From Seohaeicola zhoushanensis (GTDB taxonomy: Bacteria; Pseudomonadota; Alphaproteobacteria; Rhodobacterales; Rhodobacteraceae), in the NCBI RefSeq assembly GCF_014656415.1, contig NZ_BNCJ01000009.1:1-64000 (forward strand): a stretch of DNA of 64,000 bases. Reading direction: 5' to 3'. Positions 1 through 7,946 of this stretch are shown piece after piece (positions within the stretch are counted from its first letter, which is position 1; each line of letters opens with the position of its first letter). The notes beneath the pieces were generated by a model that was not told where the DNA came from, searched no databases, and saw nothing but the letters and a program-made list of their open reading frames with translations. A program made the position numbers and the translations under genes.

Positions 1-36
1 ATCCGCGACGGCACCGACTTCGCCGCAACGGCGTGA
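1..36 (+). CDS. 3' end of an upstream coding region (partial)
   Basis: Frame 1 reads eleven codons (ending DFAATA) and a TGA, and a hairpin begins shortly after. This is what the tail of a gene starting outside the window would look like. Too little is visible to name a product, and the frame could be open by chance. Confidence 0.35.
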   Translation: MRDGTDFAATA

Positions 37-51
37 AAAAATACAGTTGCC

Positions 52-118
52 GGAGGTATTTAAAAAGAAGAGAAAATCAGGGGCGCGGTGCCTGGCTTCT
101 CTTCTTCAAAAATACTCC
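52..118 (+). terminator. Long imperfect inverted repeat, probable terminator
   Basis: The left arm (52-74) starts GGAGGTATTT and runs into AAGAAGAGAA. The right arm (95-118) is TTCTCTTCTTC followed by AAATACTCC, nearly its reverse complement. It lies just after the partial upstream frame. The same arm design recurs downstream of hisG at 41601-41665, so it is a dispersed terminator type and not a gene-specific site. Confidence 0.6.
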
Positions 119-218
119 GGCCGAAGGCCACGCGCGGCACGCGCGTCCCGCGCCCTCTCCGCCGGCGGGCGGTTGGGGTGAGGGGTAGGGCGGGGCTTGC
201 CCCGCCGCGCCGGCAGCA

Positions 219-244
219 AAAAGGCGCCCCTCGGGGCGCCTTTT
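219..244 (-). terminator. Rho-independent terminator of the aminotransferase gene
   Basis: A perfect stem of GGCGCCCC and GGGGCGCC with a 2-nt loop is flanked by AAAA and TTTT. Read on the minus strand it ends in a T-run about 20 nt beyond the stop codon of the aminotransferase. The flanks make it usable in both directions. Confidence 0.8.
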
Positions 245-263
245 CCATCGCATCCTGCGCGGC

Positions 264-1631
264 TTACTCGGCGGCGAGTTTCTGCTCTGCCGCGATTGCC
301 TCGGCCAGGGCGGCCTCGAAGATCGCCATGCCCTCGGCGACGATCTCGTCCGAGGCGGTGATCGGCACCATGATGCGAACGGCGTTGCCATGCATCCCGC
401 AGCCCAGCAGGATCAGGCCGCGCTTCAGCGCGTTGGCCACCACCGCCTTGGTCAGCGTTGCATCGGGCGTGGCGCTGTCGAAGTCGGTCACGAACTCGAC
501 CGCCAGCATCGCGCCGAGGCCGCGGATGTCCCACATCCGGAAGGGCGCGACCCTTGCGCCCATATCGGCGAAGCGCGCGCGCAGCGACTCGCCCATCGCG
601 GTGGAGCGTGCGAGCAGGCCCTCGGTCTCGATCGCCTCGATGGCCGCCAGGGCGGCGGCGCAGGCCACCGGGTTGCCGCCATAGGTCCCGCCAAGCCCGC
701 CGGGGGCCAGCGCGTCCATCACTTCGGCGCGGCCGATCACCCCGGCGATCGGATAACCGCCGGCCATCGACTTGGCCACCGTGATGAGGTCCGGCACCAC
801 GCCGGAATGTTCGATGGCGAACCAGGCGCCGGTGCGGGCGAAGCCAGACTGGATCTCGTCGGCGATCAGCAGGATGCCGTGCTTGTCGCAGATCGCGCGC
901 AGCGCCTGCCACATCTCGGTCGGCACCGGGTGGTAGCCGCCTTCGCCGAGCACCGGCTCGAGGATGATCGCGGCGACCCGGTCCGGATCGGCGTCGGTTT
1001 TCATCAGCGTATCGAGCGCCTTCAGCGCATCGTCCACGGTGATGCCGTTGCGGGCATCCGGGAAGGGCGCGCGCCAGATGTCGCCGGGGAAGGGGCCGAC
1101 GTCCTTCTTGTAGGGGGTGACCTTGCCGGTCAGGCCCAGCGTGAGCAGGGTGCGGCCGTGGTAGCCGGCGCTGAAGGCGATGACGCCGGGACGCCTGGTA
1201 TAGGCCCGCGCGATCTTCACCGCATTCTCGACCGCCTCGGCGCCGGTCGTCACCAGCAGCGATTTCTTTGCGAAGTCGCCCGGCGCCAGCGCGTTCAGCT
1301 TCTCGGCGAGGGCAACGTAGGGCTCGTAGGGTACGACCTGGAACGAGGTATGGGTATAGAGGTCTTCCTGCGCCTTGGCGGCGGCGATCACGCCCGGGTG
1401 GCGATGGCCGGTGTTCAGCACCGCGATGCCGCCGGCGAAGTCGATGTAGCGCTTGCCTTCGACGTCCCAGAGTTCGGCGTTCTCGGCGCGGGCGGCGAAG
1501 ATCGGCGCGGCCGAGGCGACGCCGCGGGCCACGGCGGCCTCGCGGCGGGCCAGCAGCGCGGCGTTCGAGCCGGCCGGGGCGGTGGCCTTGGTCTTGGCGG
1601 ATTTGGCGGGGGTCTTGGACTTCGCGGGCAT
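264..1631 (-). CDS. gabT: 4-aminobutyrate aminotransferase-like class III PLP enzyme
   Basis: This 455-residue protein is a class III (omega) aminotransferase, most similar in pattern to GabT. Such enzymes move an amino group from 4-aminobutyrate or a related omega-amine to 2-oxoglutarate using cytoplasmic PLP. Visible features are the cofactor-phosphate GAEAVENA segment, [11 protein letters not shown] with the PLP-contacting Asp, and the Schiff-base Lys287 in [10 protein letters not shown]. The first 25 residues are an unusual Lys/Ala/Pro-rich tail. An AGAGG ribosome site 8 nt before the ATG supports including it. The gene diverges from an XRE/cupin regulator that probably controls it. The exact amine is not shown by sequence; 5-aminovalerate or another diamine-derived substrate is possible. 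Confidence 0.85.
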   Translation of the reverse strand: MPAKSKTPAKSAKTKATAPAGSNAALLARREAAVARGVASAAPIFAARAENAELWDVEGKRYIDFAGGIAVLNTGHRHPGVIAAAKAQEDLYTHTSFQVVPYEPYVALAEKLNALAPGDFAKKSLLVTTGAEAVENAVKIARAYTRRPGVIAFSAGYHGRTLLTLGLTGKVTPYKKDVGPFPGDIWRAPFPDARNGITVDDALKALDTLMKTDADPDRVAAIILEPVLGEGGYHPVPTEMWQALRAICDKHGILLIADEIQSGFARTGAWFAIEHSGVVPDLITVAKSMAGGYPIAGVIGRAEVMDALAPGGLGGTYGGNPVACAAALAAIEAIETEGLLARSTAMGESLRARFADMGARVAPFRMWDIRGLGAMLAVEFVTDFDSATPDATLTKAVVANALKRGLILLGCGMHGNAVRIMVPITASDEIVAEGMAIFEAALAEAIAAEQKLAAE

Positions 1632-1664
1632 CGTAAGAACCTCTATCTGCGAGCGATTAGAATA

Positions 1665-1693
1665 ATAATACTGGCGCTTATTTTTCTTGTCAA
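1665..1693 (-). promoter_or_regulatory. Sigma-70-type promoter of the aminotransferase gene
   Basis: On the minus strand a perfect TTGACA -35 box (1688-1693) is followed after exactly 17 nt by TATTAT (1665-1670). This predicts transcription starting near 1658, about 25 nt before the start codon. The divergent side also has a TATAAT at 1754-1759, but no good -35 partner was seen there. Confidence 0.7.
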
Positions 1694-1818
1694 AAGGATT
1701 GCGTTGGAAATCGGCAGGGCGGCGGGCCCCTGCGCGTATTCATGCTATCTAGATATAATCGCATAACTTTTCGGCTTGACCTGACCTCCGCTCTGGTGTT
1801 GAAAATTTCAAGCAGGCG

Positions 1819-2403
1819 ATGAGAGGGCATGGCGTGGACATTGGCGGCCGACTGAGATCCGTGCGCGAATCCCGCGGCTTGTCGCAGCGCGACCTGGCCG
1901 GGCGGGCGGGCCTCACCAATGGCGCCATCTCGCTGATCGAACAGAACAAGTCGAGCCCTTCGGTCGCCTCGCTGAAGCGCCTGCTCGACGCGATCCCGAT
2001 GACCATGTCCGAGTTCTTCTCGGAGGTCGAGGAAAGCGAATCGCCGAAATACTTCTACAGCGCCGGCGAGTTCACCGAACTCGCGCCGCAGTCGATCGGC
2101 CTTGGCACCGGCGCGCGCGGCGTCTCGCTGCGCCAGCTCGGCGATGCGGCCCGTCACGCGCTGATGGTGCTGCACGAGACCTATCCGCCCGGTGCCGACA
2201 CCGGCCCGGACATGCTGAGCCATGAGAGCGAAGAGGCCGGGATCGTCATCTCGGGCATCATCGAGGTCACGGTGGGCGAGCAGGTCCGCGTGCTCAATCC
2301 CGGCGACGGCTATCTCTTCGACAGCCGCCTGCCGCACCGATTCCGCAATATCGGCGAGTCGGATTGCGTCGTCGTCAGCGCCTGTACCCCGCCGACCTTC
2401 TGA
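1819..2403 (+). CDS. XRE-family regulator with C-terminal cupin domain (PuuR-like)
   Basis: The 194-residue protein has an N-terminal helix-turn-helix (residues about 8-65, with SQRDLAGRAGL and NGAISLIEQN) and a C-terminal cupin (about 110-190, with PGADTGPDM and a DSRLPHRFRN strand). This is the layout of PuuR-type sensors of putrescine and related ligands, which bind a small metabolite in the cupin barrel and repress nearby catabolic genes. It diverges from the aminotransferase across a 187-nt AT-richer promoter region, which suggests it regulates that gene and itself. Whether it also controls the downstream transporter run, 205 nt away, is not evident. Confidence 0.85.
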   Translation: MRGHGVDIGGRLRSVRESRGLSQRDLAGRAGLTNGAISLIEQNKSSPSVASLKRLLDAIPMTMSEFFSEVEESESPKYFYSAGEFTELAPQSIGLGTGARGVSLRQLGDAARHALMVLHETYPPGADTGPDMLSHESEEAGIVISGIIEVTVGEQVRVLNPGDGYLFDSRLPHRFRNIGESDCVVVSACTPPTF

Positions 2404-2608
2404 ACCGGTACTCCCCGTACAGGTATGAGCAAAGCGCATGACGATTTCCGTCAAGTAATGTCGCTTTTGGTCTTCGCGCCGGTAGAATCCGCCAAGCGGT
2501 TGTGTCAAAGGCCGAATCTGTTAGGCTCTAGCCATGCGAAAAGCGCCGGGGCCCGTCAGGGCCCGCGCTGGAGACGACAAAAAATCACAAGTGCAAAGGG
2601 AGAAACAC

Positions 2609-3571
2609 ATGAAGTTTCTGAATATGACGGGCCTTGCGTTGGCTGCAACGCTCAGCGCCCAATCCGCCTCGGCCGAGGAGAAGTTCATCACCATCGGCAC
2701 CGGCGGCCAGACCGGCGTTTACTTCGTCGTCGGCCAGTCGATCTGCCGCCTGGTGAACCGTGGCACCGCCGAGCACAACCTCAAGTGCACCGCGCCCTCG
2801 ACCGGCGGCTCGATCGCCAACATCAATGCCATCAAGGCGGGTGACATGGACATGGGCGTCGCCCAGTCCGACTGGCAGTTCCACGCCTACAACGGCTCCT
2901 CGCAGTTCGAAGGCCAGAAGTTCGACAAGCTGCGCGCCGTCTTCTCGGTGCATGGCGAGCCCTTCACCGTGGTGGCCCGCGCCGATTCCGGCGTGAACAC
3001 CTTCGACGATCTCTTCGGCAAGCGCGTCAACGTCGGCAACCCCGGTTCCGGCCAGCGCGCGACGATGGACGTGGTGCTGAACGCCATGGGCAAGTCCGAC
3101 AAGGACTTCGCCCTGGCCTCCGAGCTGAAGCCGGCGGAGCAGTCGGCCGCGCTGGGTGACAACAAGGTCGATGCGATCATCTACACCGTCGGCCACCCGA
3201 ACGGTTCGATCCAGGAAGCCACCTCGACCGTCGATGCCAAGCTGATCCCGGTGACCGGCCCGGCCATCGACAAGCTGGTCGCCGACAACCCCTACTATGC
3301 CAAGGCGGTCATTCCCGGCGGCCTCTACAAGGGCACCGACGCCGACGTCGAGACCTTCGGCGTGAAGGCCACCTTCGTGACCTCGGCCGATGTGGCCGAC
3401 GACGTGGTCTACACGGTGGTCAAGGCGGTGTTCGACAACTTCGACCGCTTCAAGGGTCTGCACCCGGCCTTCGCCAACCTCAAGGAAGAGGAAATGATCT
3501 CGGACGGTCTCTCGGCTCCGCTGCATCCGGGCGCCGAGAAATATTACAAGGAACGCGGCTGGATCAAGTGA
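2609..3571 (+). CDS. TAXI-family TRAP transporter solute-binding protein
   Basis: This 320-residue periplasmic protein has a clear signal peptide (MKFLNMTGLALAATLSAQSA, cut near AEEK). The mature start ITIGTGGQTGVYF and the CTAPSTGGSIANI and NVGNPGSGQRAT segments are typical of the TAXI branch of TRAP binding proteins. It captures a solute outside the inner membrane and delivers it to the fused permease that follows. The ATG at 2609 is preferred over one at 2534 because it creates the signal peptide and follows an AAGGGAGA ribosome site. TAXI ligands include glutamate-like and other organic acids, but this ligand is not predictable. Confidence 0.9.
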   Translation: MKFLNMTGLALAATLSAQSASAEEKFITIGTGGQTGVYFVVGQSICRLVNRGTAEHNLKCTAPSTGGSIANINAIKAGDMDMGVAQSDWQFHAYNGSSQFEGQKFDKLRAVFSVHGEPFTVVARADSGVNTFDDLFGKRVNVGNPGSGQRATMDVVLNAMGKSDKDFALASELKPAEQSAALGDNKVDAIIYTVGHPNGSIQEATSTVDAKLIPVTGPAIDKLVADNPYYAKAVIPGGLYKGTDADVETFGVKATFVTSADVADDVVYTVVKAVFDNFDRFKGLHPAFANLKEEEMISDGLSAPLHPGAEKYYKERGWIK

Positions 3572-3672
3572 TCCGGTCCGGCCTGGCCTGACAAGACCGG
3601 CGGTTCCGCCCCGGCGGGACCGCCCCAGGATGGCGCAGAAGACGCCGCAACAGGGAACAGCGGGGACCGATC

Positions 3673-6414
3673 ATGACCGACAAGGATCAGCAACAGGCCG
3701 CGGCCGTCGAGGCCGAAGCCGCCGGGAAGGGTGGCCTCAGCCAGGCCGAACTCGACGAACTCGTCGCTTCCTCCGATACCGGCGGACGCAGCCCCAAGGG
3801 GGCGATCGGAACCCTCCTGCTGGTCGTCGCGCTCGCCTGGTCGCTGTTCCAGCTCTACATCGCCTCGCCCTTCGGACTGTTCAACGACACGCTGGCCCGT
3901 TCGATCCACCTCGGCTTTGCCATCTTCCTCGGCGTGCTCGCCTTCCCGGCCGCGCGCAGCACGTTCCAGCTGGCGCTGGGCGTGATCGTGCCGCTGGCGC
4001 TGGCCGTGCTCTTCATGATCTCGGCCAAGGAGGGCACGCCGGTCTGGTGGATCCCGCTGCCGGCGCTCTTCGTGGTCGCCACCGTGGTGCTGGGCTCGCC
4101 CAAGGACCGCATCCCGGTCTGGGAATGGGCGCTGGCCATCATCGGCGCGCTCGCCGCGCTCTACCTCTTCTTCTTCTACCGTGACATCGCCAACCGGGTC
4201 GGCGCGCCGATCACCCAGGATTACGTGGTTGCCGTCATCGGCATCCTGATCCTGCTCGAGGCCACCCGCCGCGCGCTTGGCCCCGCGTTGATGATCGTGG
4301 CGAGCATCTTCCTGCTCTACACCGTGCTCGGGCCCTGGATGCCCGACATCATCGCCCACAAGGGCAACTCGCTGGCCGAGATCGTCAACCACCAGTGGAT
4401 CACCACCGAGGGCGTCTTCGGCATCGCGCTGGGCGTCTCCACCTCCTTCGTCTTCCTTTTCGTGCTGTTCGGCTCGCTCCTGGACAAGGCGGGGGCGGGC
4501 AACTACTTCATCCAGGTCGCCTTCTCGCTGATGGGGCATATGAGCGGCGGGCCGGCCAAGGCCGCCGTGGTCTCCTCGGCGATGACGGGTCTCATCTCCG
4601 GGTCCTCCATCGCCAACGTGGTGACCACCGGCACCTTCACCATCCCGCTGATGAAGCGCGTGGGCTTCTCCTCTGAGAAGGCGGGCGCCGTCGAGGTGGC
4701 CAGCTCGGTCAACGGCCAGATCATGCCGCCGGTGATGGGCGCCGCCGCCTTCCTGATGGTCGAATATGTCGGCATCCCCTATTTCGACGTGGTGAAGCAC
4801 GCCTTCATCCCGGCGATCATCTCCTACATCGCGCTGGTCTACATCGTGCACCTCGAGGCGCAGAAGGCCGGCATGAAGGGCCTGCCCCGCGCCACCGAGC
4901 CCAAGCCGCTGCTGCTCTGGCTGATGAGCCTCGCCTTCACCATCGCGGTGATCTGCGCGCTCTCCTTCGCGGTCTACTACGGCATGGGCTGGATCCGCCC
5001 GGCCTTCCCGGAAACTGCCGGCTACATCATCTTCGCGCTGCTGGTGGCGGTCTATGTCGGCCTGCTCTGGGTCGCCTCGCGCGAGGCGCCGCTGAAGATG
5101 GAAGACCCCAATGCGCCTGTGACCAGGCTGCCGCTGCCTGGGCCGACCATCCGCGCCGGCCTGCACTTCCTGCTGCCGGTCGTGGTGCTGGTCTGGGCGC
5201 TGATGGTCGACCGCCTCTCGCCCGGCCTCTCGGCCTTCTGGGCGGCGGCCTTCATGGTCTTCATCCTGCTGACCCAGCGCCCGCTGATGGCGATGCTGCG
5301 GGGCGAAGGGCAGGGCGGCACCTTCATGGCCGGTGTCACTGACCTGATCGAGGGCCTCGTCGCCGGTGCCCGCAACATGATCGGCATCGGCATCGCCACC
5401 GCCACCGCCGGCATCATCGTCGGCGCGGTGAGCCAGACCGGCGTCGGCTCGGCGCTGGCGGATGTGGTCGAGGTGCTGTCGGGCGGCAACCTGATGGCGA
5501 TTCTGGTGCTGACCGCGATCCTCTCGCTGATCCTCGGGATGGGCCTGCCCACAACCGCGAACTACATCGTGGTCTCGGCGCTGCTGGCCCCGGTCATCGT
5601 GACGCTCGGCCAGCAGAACGGCTTGATCGTGCCGCTGATCGCCGTGCACCTCTTCGTCTTCTACTTCGGCATTATGGCCGATGTGACGCCCCCCGTGGGC
5701 CTCGCCAGTTTCGCGGCGGCGGCGGTCTCGGGCGGGGATCCGATCAAGACCGGCGTGGTGGCCTTCTTCTACAGCCTGCGCACCGCCGCGCTGCCCTTCC
5801 TGTTCATCTTCAACACCGACCTGCTGCTGATAAACGTCGACTGGGTGCATGGCATCTTCATCTTCGTCATCGCCACCGTCGCCATGCTGCTCTTCGCCGC
5901 CGCGACGCAGGGCTGGTTCCTGACCGCCAGCAAGTTCTACGAATCCATCGCCCTGCTGCTGGTCGCCTTCACCCTGTTCCGCCCCGGCTTCTGGATGGAC
6001 ATGATCTATCCGCCGTTCGACACCATCGCCCCGGCGCAGATCGAACAGGCGGTGGCCGACGTGCCGCCCGGCACCGACATCCGATTGCAGGTGGCCGGCG
6101 TGAATGCGGTCGGCGACCCGGTGACCTTCGTCGCCCTGCTGCCGCTGGGCGAGGGGACCACGGGGGCCGAGAAGCTGAACGCCGCCGGCATCGAATACGT
6201 CGTCAACGGCGACGAGGTGGTGATCGACAACGTCGCCTTCGGCAGCCCGGCGGCCGAGGCGGGCTTCGACTGGGATCAGAAGATCCAGTCGGTCATGGTC
6301 CCCGCCGACCCGCCGTCGAAATACTGGATGTTCATCCCCGCGCTGATCCTGCTGGCACTGGTGGTGATGTTGCAGCGCGGCCGGACCGGCCGCCGCGAAA
6401 CGGCAGCGGCCTGA
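3673..6414 (+). CDS. TRAP transporter permease, 4TM-12TM fusion with C-terminal DUF3394-like domain
   Basis: At 913 residues this is the fused small and large membrane subunit found with TAXI binding proteins. The small-subunit part spans about residues 35-180. The large DctM-like part follows, with SGSSIANVVTTGTFTIPLMK, QIMPPVMGAAAFLM and MGLPTTANYIVVSALLAP. The last 110 or so residues (after PPGTDIRL) contain a PDZ-like VAFGSPAAEAGFDW segment, as in DUF3394 tails, before a final membrane helix. It imports the solute using an ion gradient. It lies 101 nt after the binding-protein gene and 13 nt before the UspA gene, so the three form one operon. Confidence 0.92.
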   Translation: MTDKDQQQAAAVEAEAAGKGGLSQAELDELVASSDTGGRSPKGAIGTLLLVVALAWSLFQLYIASPFGLFNDTLARSIHLGFAIFLGVLAFPAARSTFQLALGVIVPLALAVLFMISAKEGTPVWWIPLPALFVVATVVLGSPKDRIPVWEWALAIIGALAALYLFFFYRDIANRVGAPITQDYVVAVIGILILLEATRRALGPALMIVASIFLLYTVLGPWMPDIIAHKGNSLAEIVNHQWITTEGVFGIALGVSTSFVFLFVLFGSLLDKAGAGNYFIQVAFSLMGHMSGGPAKAAVVSSAMTGLISGSSIANVVTTGTFTIPLMKRVGFSSEKAGAVEVASSVNGQIMPPVMGAAAFLMVEYVGIPYFDVVKHAFIPAIISYIALVYIVHLEAQKAGMKGLPRATEPKPLLLWLMSLAFTIAVICALSFAVYYGMGWIRPAFPETAGYIIFALLVAVYVGLLWVASREAPLKMEDPNAPVTRLPLPGPTIRAGLHFLLPVVVLVWALMVDRLSPGLSAFWAAAFMVFILLTQRPLMAMLRGEGQGGTFMAGVTDLIEGLVAGARNMIGIGIATATAGIIVGAVSQTGVGSALADVVEVLSGGNLMAILVLTAILSLILGMGLPTTANYIVVSALLAPVIVTLGQQNGLIVPLIAVHLFVFYFGIMADVTPPVGLASFAAAAVSGGDPIKTGVVAFFYSLRTAALPFLFIFNTDLLLINVDWVHGIFIFVIATVAMLLFAAATQGWFLTASKFYESIALLLVAFTLFRPGFWMDMIYPPFDTIAPAQIEQAVADVPPGTDIRLQVAGVNAVGDPVTFVALLPLGEGTTGAEKLNAAGIEYVVNGDEVVIDNVAFGSPAAEAGFDWDQKIQSVMVPADPPSKYWMFIPALILLALVVMLQRGRTGRRETAAA

Positions 6415-6427
6415 AGGAGGGATACCC

Positions 6428-6853
6428 ATGTTCGACAAGGTTCTGCTTCCCATCGACCTGACCTATCCCGAGAGCTGGGACAAGGCGCTGCCCGCCGCGC
6501 TGAAATGCGCCGGCACCGGCGGCGAGGTGCACCTGCTGGGCATCGTCCACGACCTCGGCTCGGCGATGGTCGCCTCCTTCCTGCCCGCCGACTTCGAGAA
6601 ACAGGCCATCGCCCGCATGCAGACCGCGCTGGAGGAGTTCCAGGCCAAGCACCTCGCCGGCGACCCGCGGGTGCAGCTGCACGTCGGCCACGGCCATGTG
6701 CCCGAGACCATCCTCAAGGTGGCCAGGAAGCTCGACGCCGACCTGATCGTGATGGCCTCGCACCCGCATGGCGACCTCGGCACGCTGCTCGTCGGCTCGA
6801 ACGCCGACAAGGTGGTGCGCCACGCCGACCGACCGGTGCTGGTGGTTCGCTGA
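6428..6853 (+). CDS. Universal stress protein UspA family
   Basis: This single-domain 141-residue Usp protein starts FDKVLLPIDLT and ends VGSNADKVVRHADRPVLVVR, with the G-2X-G-9X-G(S/N) ATP-binding pattern in its last 30 residues. Usp proteins sit next to TAXI-TRAP permeases in many proteobacteria; in the related TeaD case the protein tunes transporter activity. A GGAGGG ribosome site precedes the ATG, 13 nt after the permease stop codon, which implies the same transcript and probably a transport-linked role. Confidence 0.9.
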   Translation: MFDKVLLPIDLTYPESWDKALPAALKCAGTGGEVHLLGIVHDLGSAMVASFLPADFEKQAIARMQTALEEFQAKHLAGDPRVQLHVGHGHVPETILKVARKLDADLIVMASHPHGDLGTLLVGSNADKVVRHADRPVLVVR

Positions 6854-6868
6854 GTACAGGAGTATGAC

Positions 6869-6940
6869 ATGCCGCCCGTCCCGACAGGGGCGGAACGCAA
6901 CAGGGGAGGAGACTCTAACTTGGAGACCCTGACGACATGA
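6869..6940 (+). CDS. Possible 23-codon leader ORF coupled to the amidohydrolase
   Basis: An ATG at 6869 follows AGGAG with ideal 6-nt spacing. Its 23-codon frame ends in a TGA overlapping the ATG of the amidohydrolase (ATGA at 6937-6940). The amidohydrolase has no equally well-spaced ribosome site, so translation may be handed over from this short frame. The peptide itself may be meaningless, and codon bias is uninformative at this length. Confidence 0.3.
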   Translation: MPPVPTGAERNRGGDSNLETLTT

Positions 6941-7890
6941 CCCCCTTCGCGATCGCGGGCGTGCAGATGCACGTCGCCGCGCTCAATTCCAATGTGGAAG
7001 GTATGCGCCACCGGATCGACATCCTGATGGCCCGCTTCCCCTGGGTGCAGATGGTGCTGTTTTCCGAGCTGTCGCCCTACGGCCCGCTCGACAAGTTCGC
7101 CCAGCCCTTCATGAACGACGCGCTGGCCCAGTTCCAGGAAGACGCCCGCCGCTATGGCATCTGGCTGATCCCAGGCTCGATGTTCGAGAAGACCGAGGAC
7201 GGCCGCATCTACAACACCTCCGCCGTGATCAACCCGCAGGGCGAGATCGTTGCGAAGTATCGCAAGATGTTCCCCTTCCGGCCCTACGAACACGGCATCA
7301 GCGGCGGCACCGACTTCTGCGTCTTCGACGTGCCCGAGGTCGGCCGCTTCGGCCTGACGATCTGCTATGACATCTGGTTCCCGGAAACCACGCGCCAGCT
7401 CACCAGCATGGGCGTCGAGGTGCTGCTGCACCCGGTGCTGACCGGCACCACCGACCGCGACGCCGAAATCGCCATCGCCCGCGCCACCGCCGCGCAGTTC
7501 CAGTGCTACGTCTTCGACGTCAACGGCCTTGCCGCAGGCGGGGTGGGGCGCAGCCTCGTGGTCGACCCCTCGGCCACCGTGCTGCACCAGTCGGCGGGGC
7601 AGGAGGACATGTTCCCCATCGAGGTCGACCTCGACCTGGTCCGCCGCCAGCGCGAGGCGGGTCTCAAGGGCCTGGGCCAGGTGCTCAAGTCCTTCCGCGA
7701 CCGCGAGGCCGATTTCCCGGTCTATGACCGCACCAGCGGCACCGACGCCTACCTGCACACGCTCGGACCGCTTCAGGCCCAGCACCAGGGTTCGAAGGCC
7801 GGTGTGAACGTATCCGACCCTCGCACGGCGCTTTCGCGCGAGGTCCAGCTCAGCCCGGCTGCCGTGCCGATGTTCAAGGGGCGCAACTGA
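6937..7890 (+). CDS. Carbon-nitrogen hydrolase (nitrilase superfamily)
   Basis: The 317-residue cytoplasmic enzyme carries the nitrilase-fold Glu-Lys-Cys triad: Glu44 in FSELSPYG, Lys110 in KYRKMFPF and Cys143 in GLTICYDIWFPE. The family hydrolyses amides, nitriles or N-carbamoyl groups. Its place beside a basic-amino-acid decarboxylase makes an N-carbamoylputrescine- or amide-type substrate attractive, but that is inference. It is followed after 56 nt by the decarboxylase gene in the same direction. Confidence 0.85.
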   Translation: MTPFAIAGVQMHVAALNSNVEGMRHRIDILMARFPWVQMVLFSELSPYGPLDKFAQPFMNDALAQFQEDARRYGIWLIPGSMFEKTEDGRIYNTSAVINPQGEIVAKYRKMFPFRPYEHGISGGTDFCVFDVPEVGRFGLTICYDIWFPETTRQLTSMGVEVLLHPVLTGTTDRDAEIAIARATAAQFQCYVFDVNGLAAGGVGRSLVVDPSATVLHQSAGQEDMFPIEVDLDLVRRQREAGLKGLGQVLKSFRDREADFPVYDRTSGTDAYLHTLGPLQAQHQGSKAGVNVSDPRTALSREVQLSPAAVPMFKGRN

Positions 7891-7946
7891 CCGCCCATCA
7901 ATAAGGACGGCGCCGGCCGAAAACGGCGTGAAGGAGAGGAAGAGAC

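Noticed and set aside
3544-6453. Antisense open frame of 969 codons over the TRAP permease gene
   Set aside because: It is an artefact of high-GC codon use opposite a clear gene: His/Asp/Arg-rich, no family motifs and no ribosome site.
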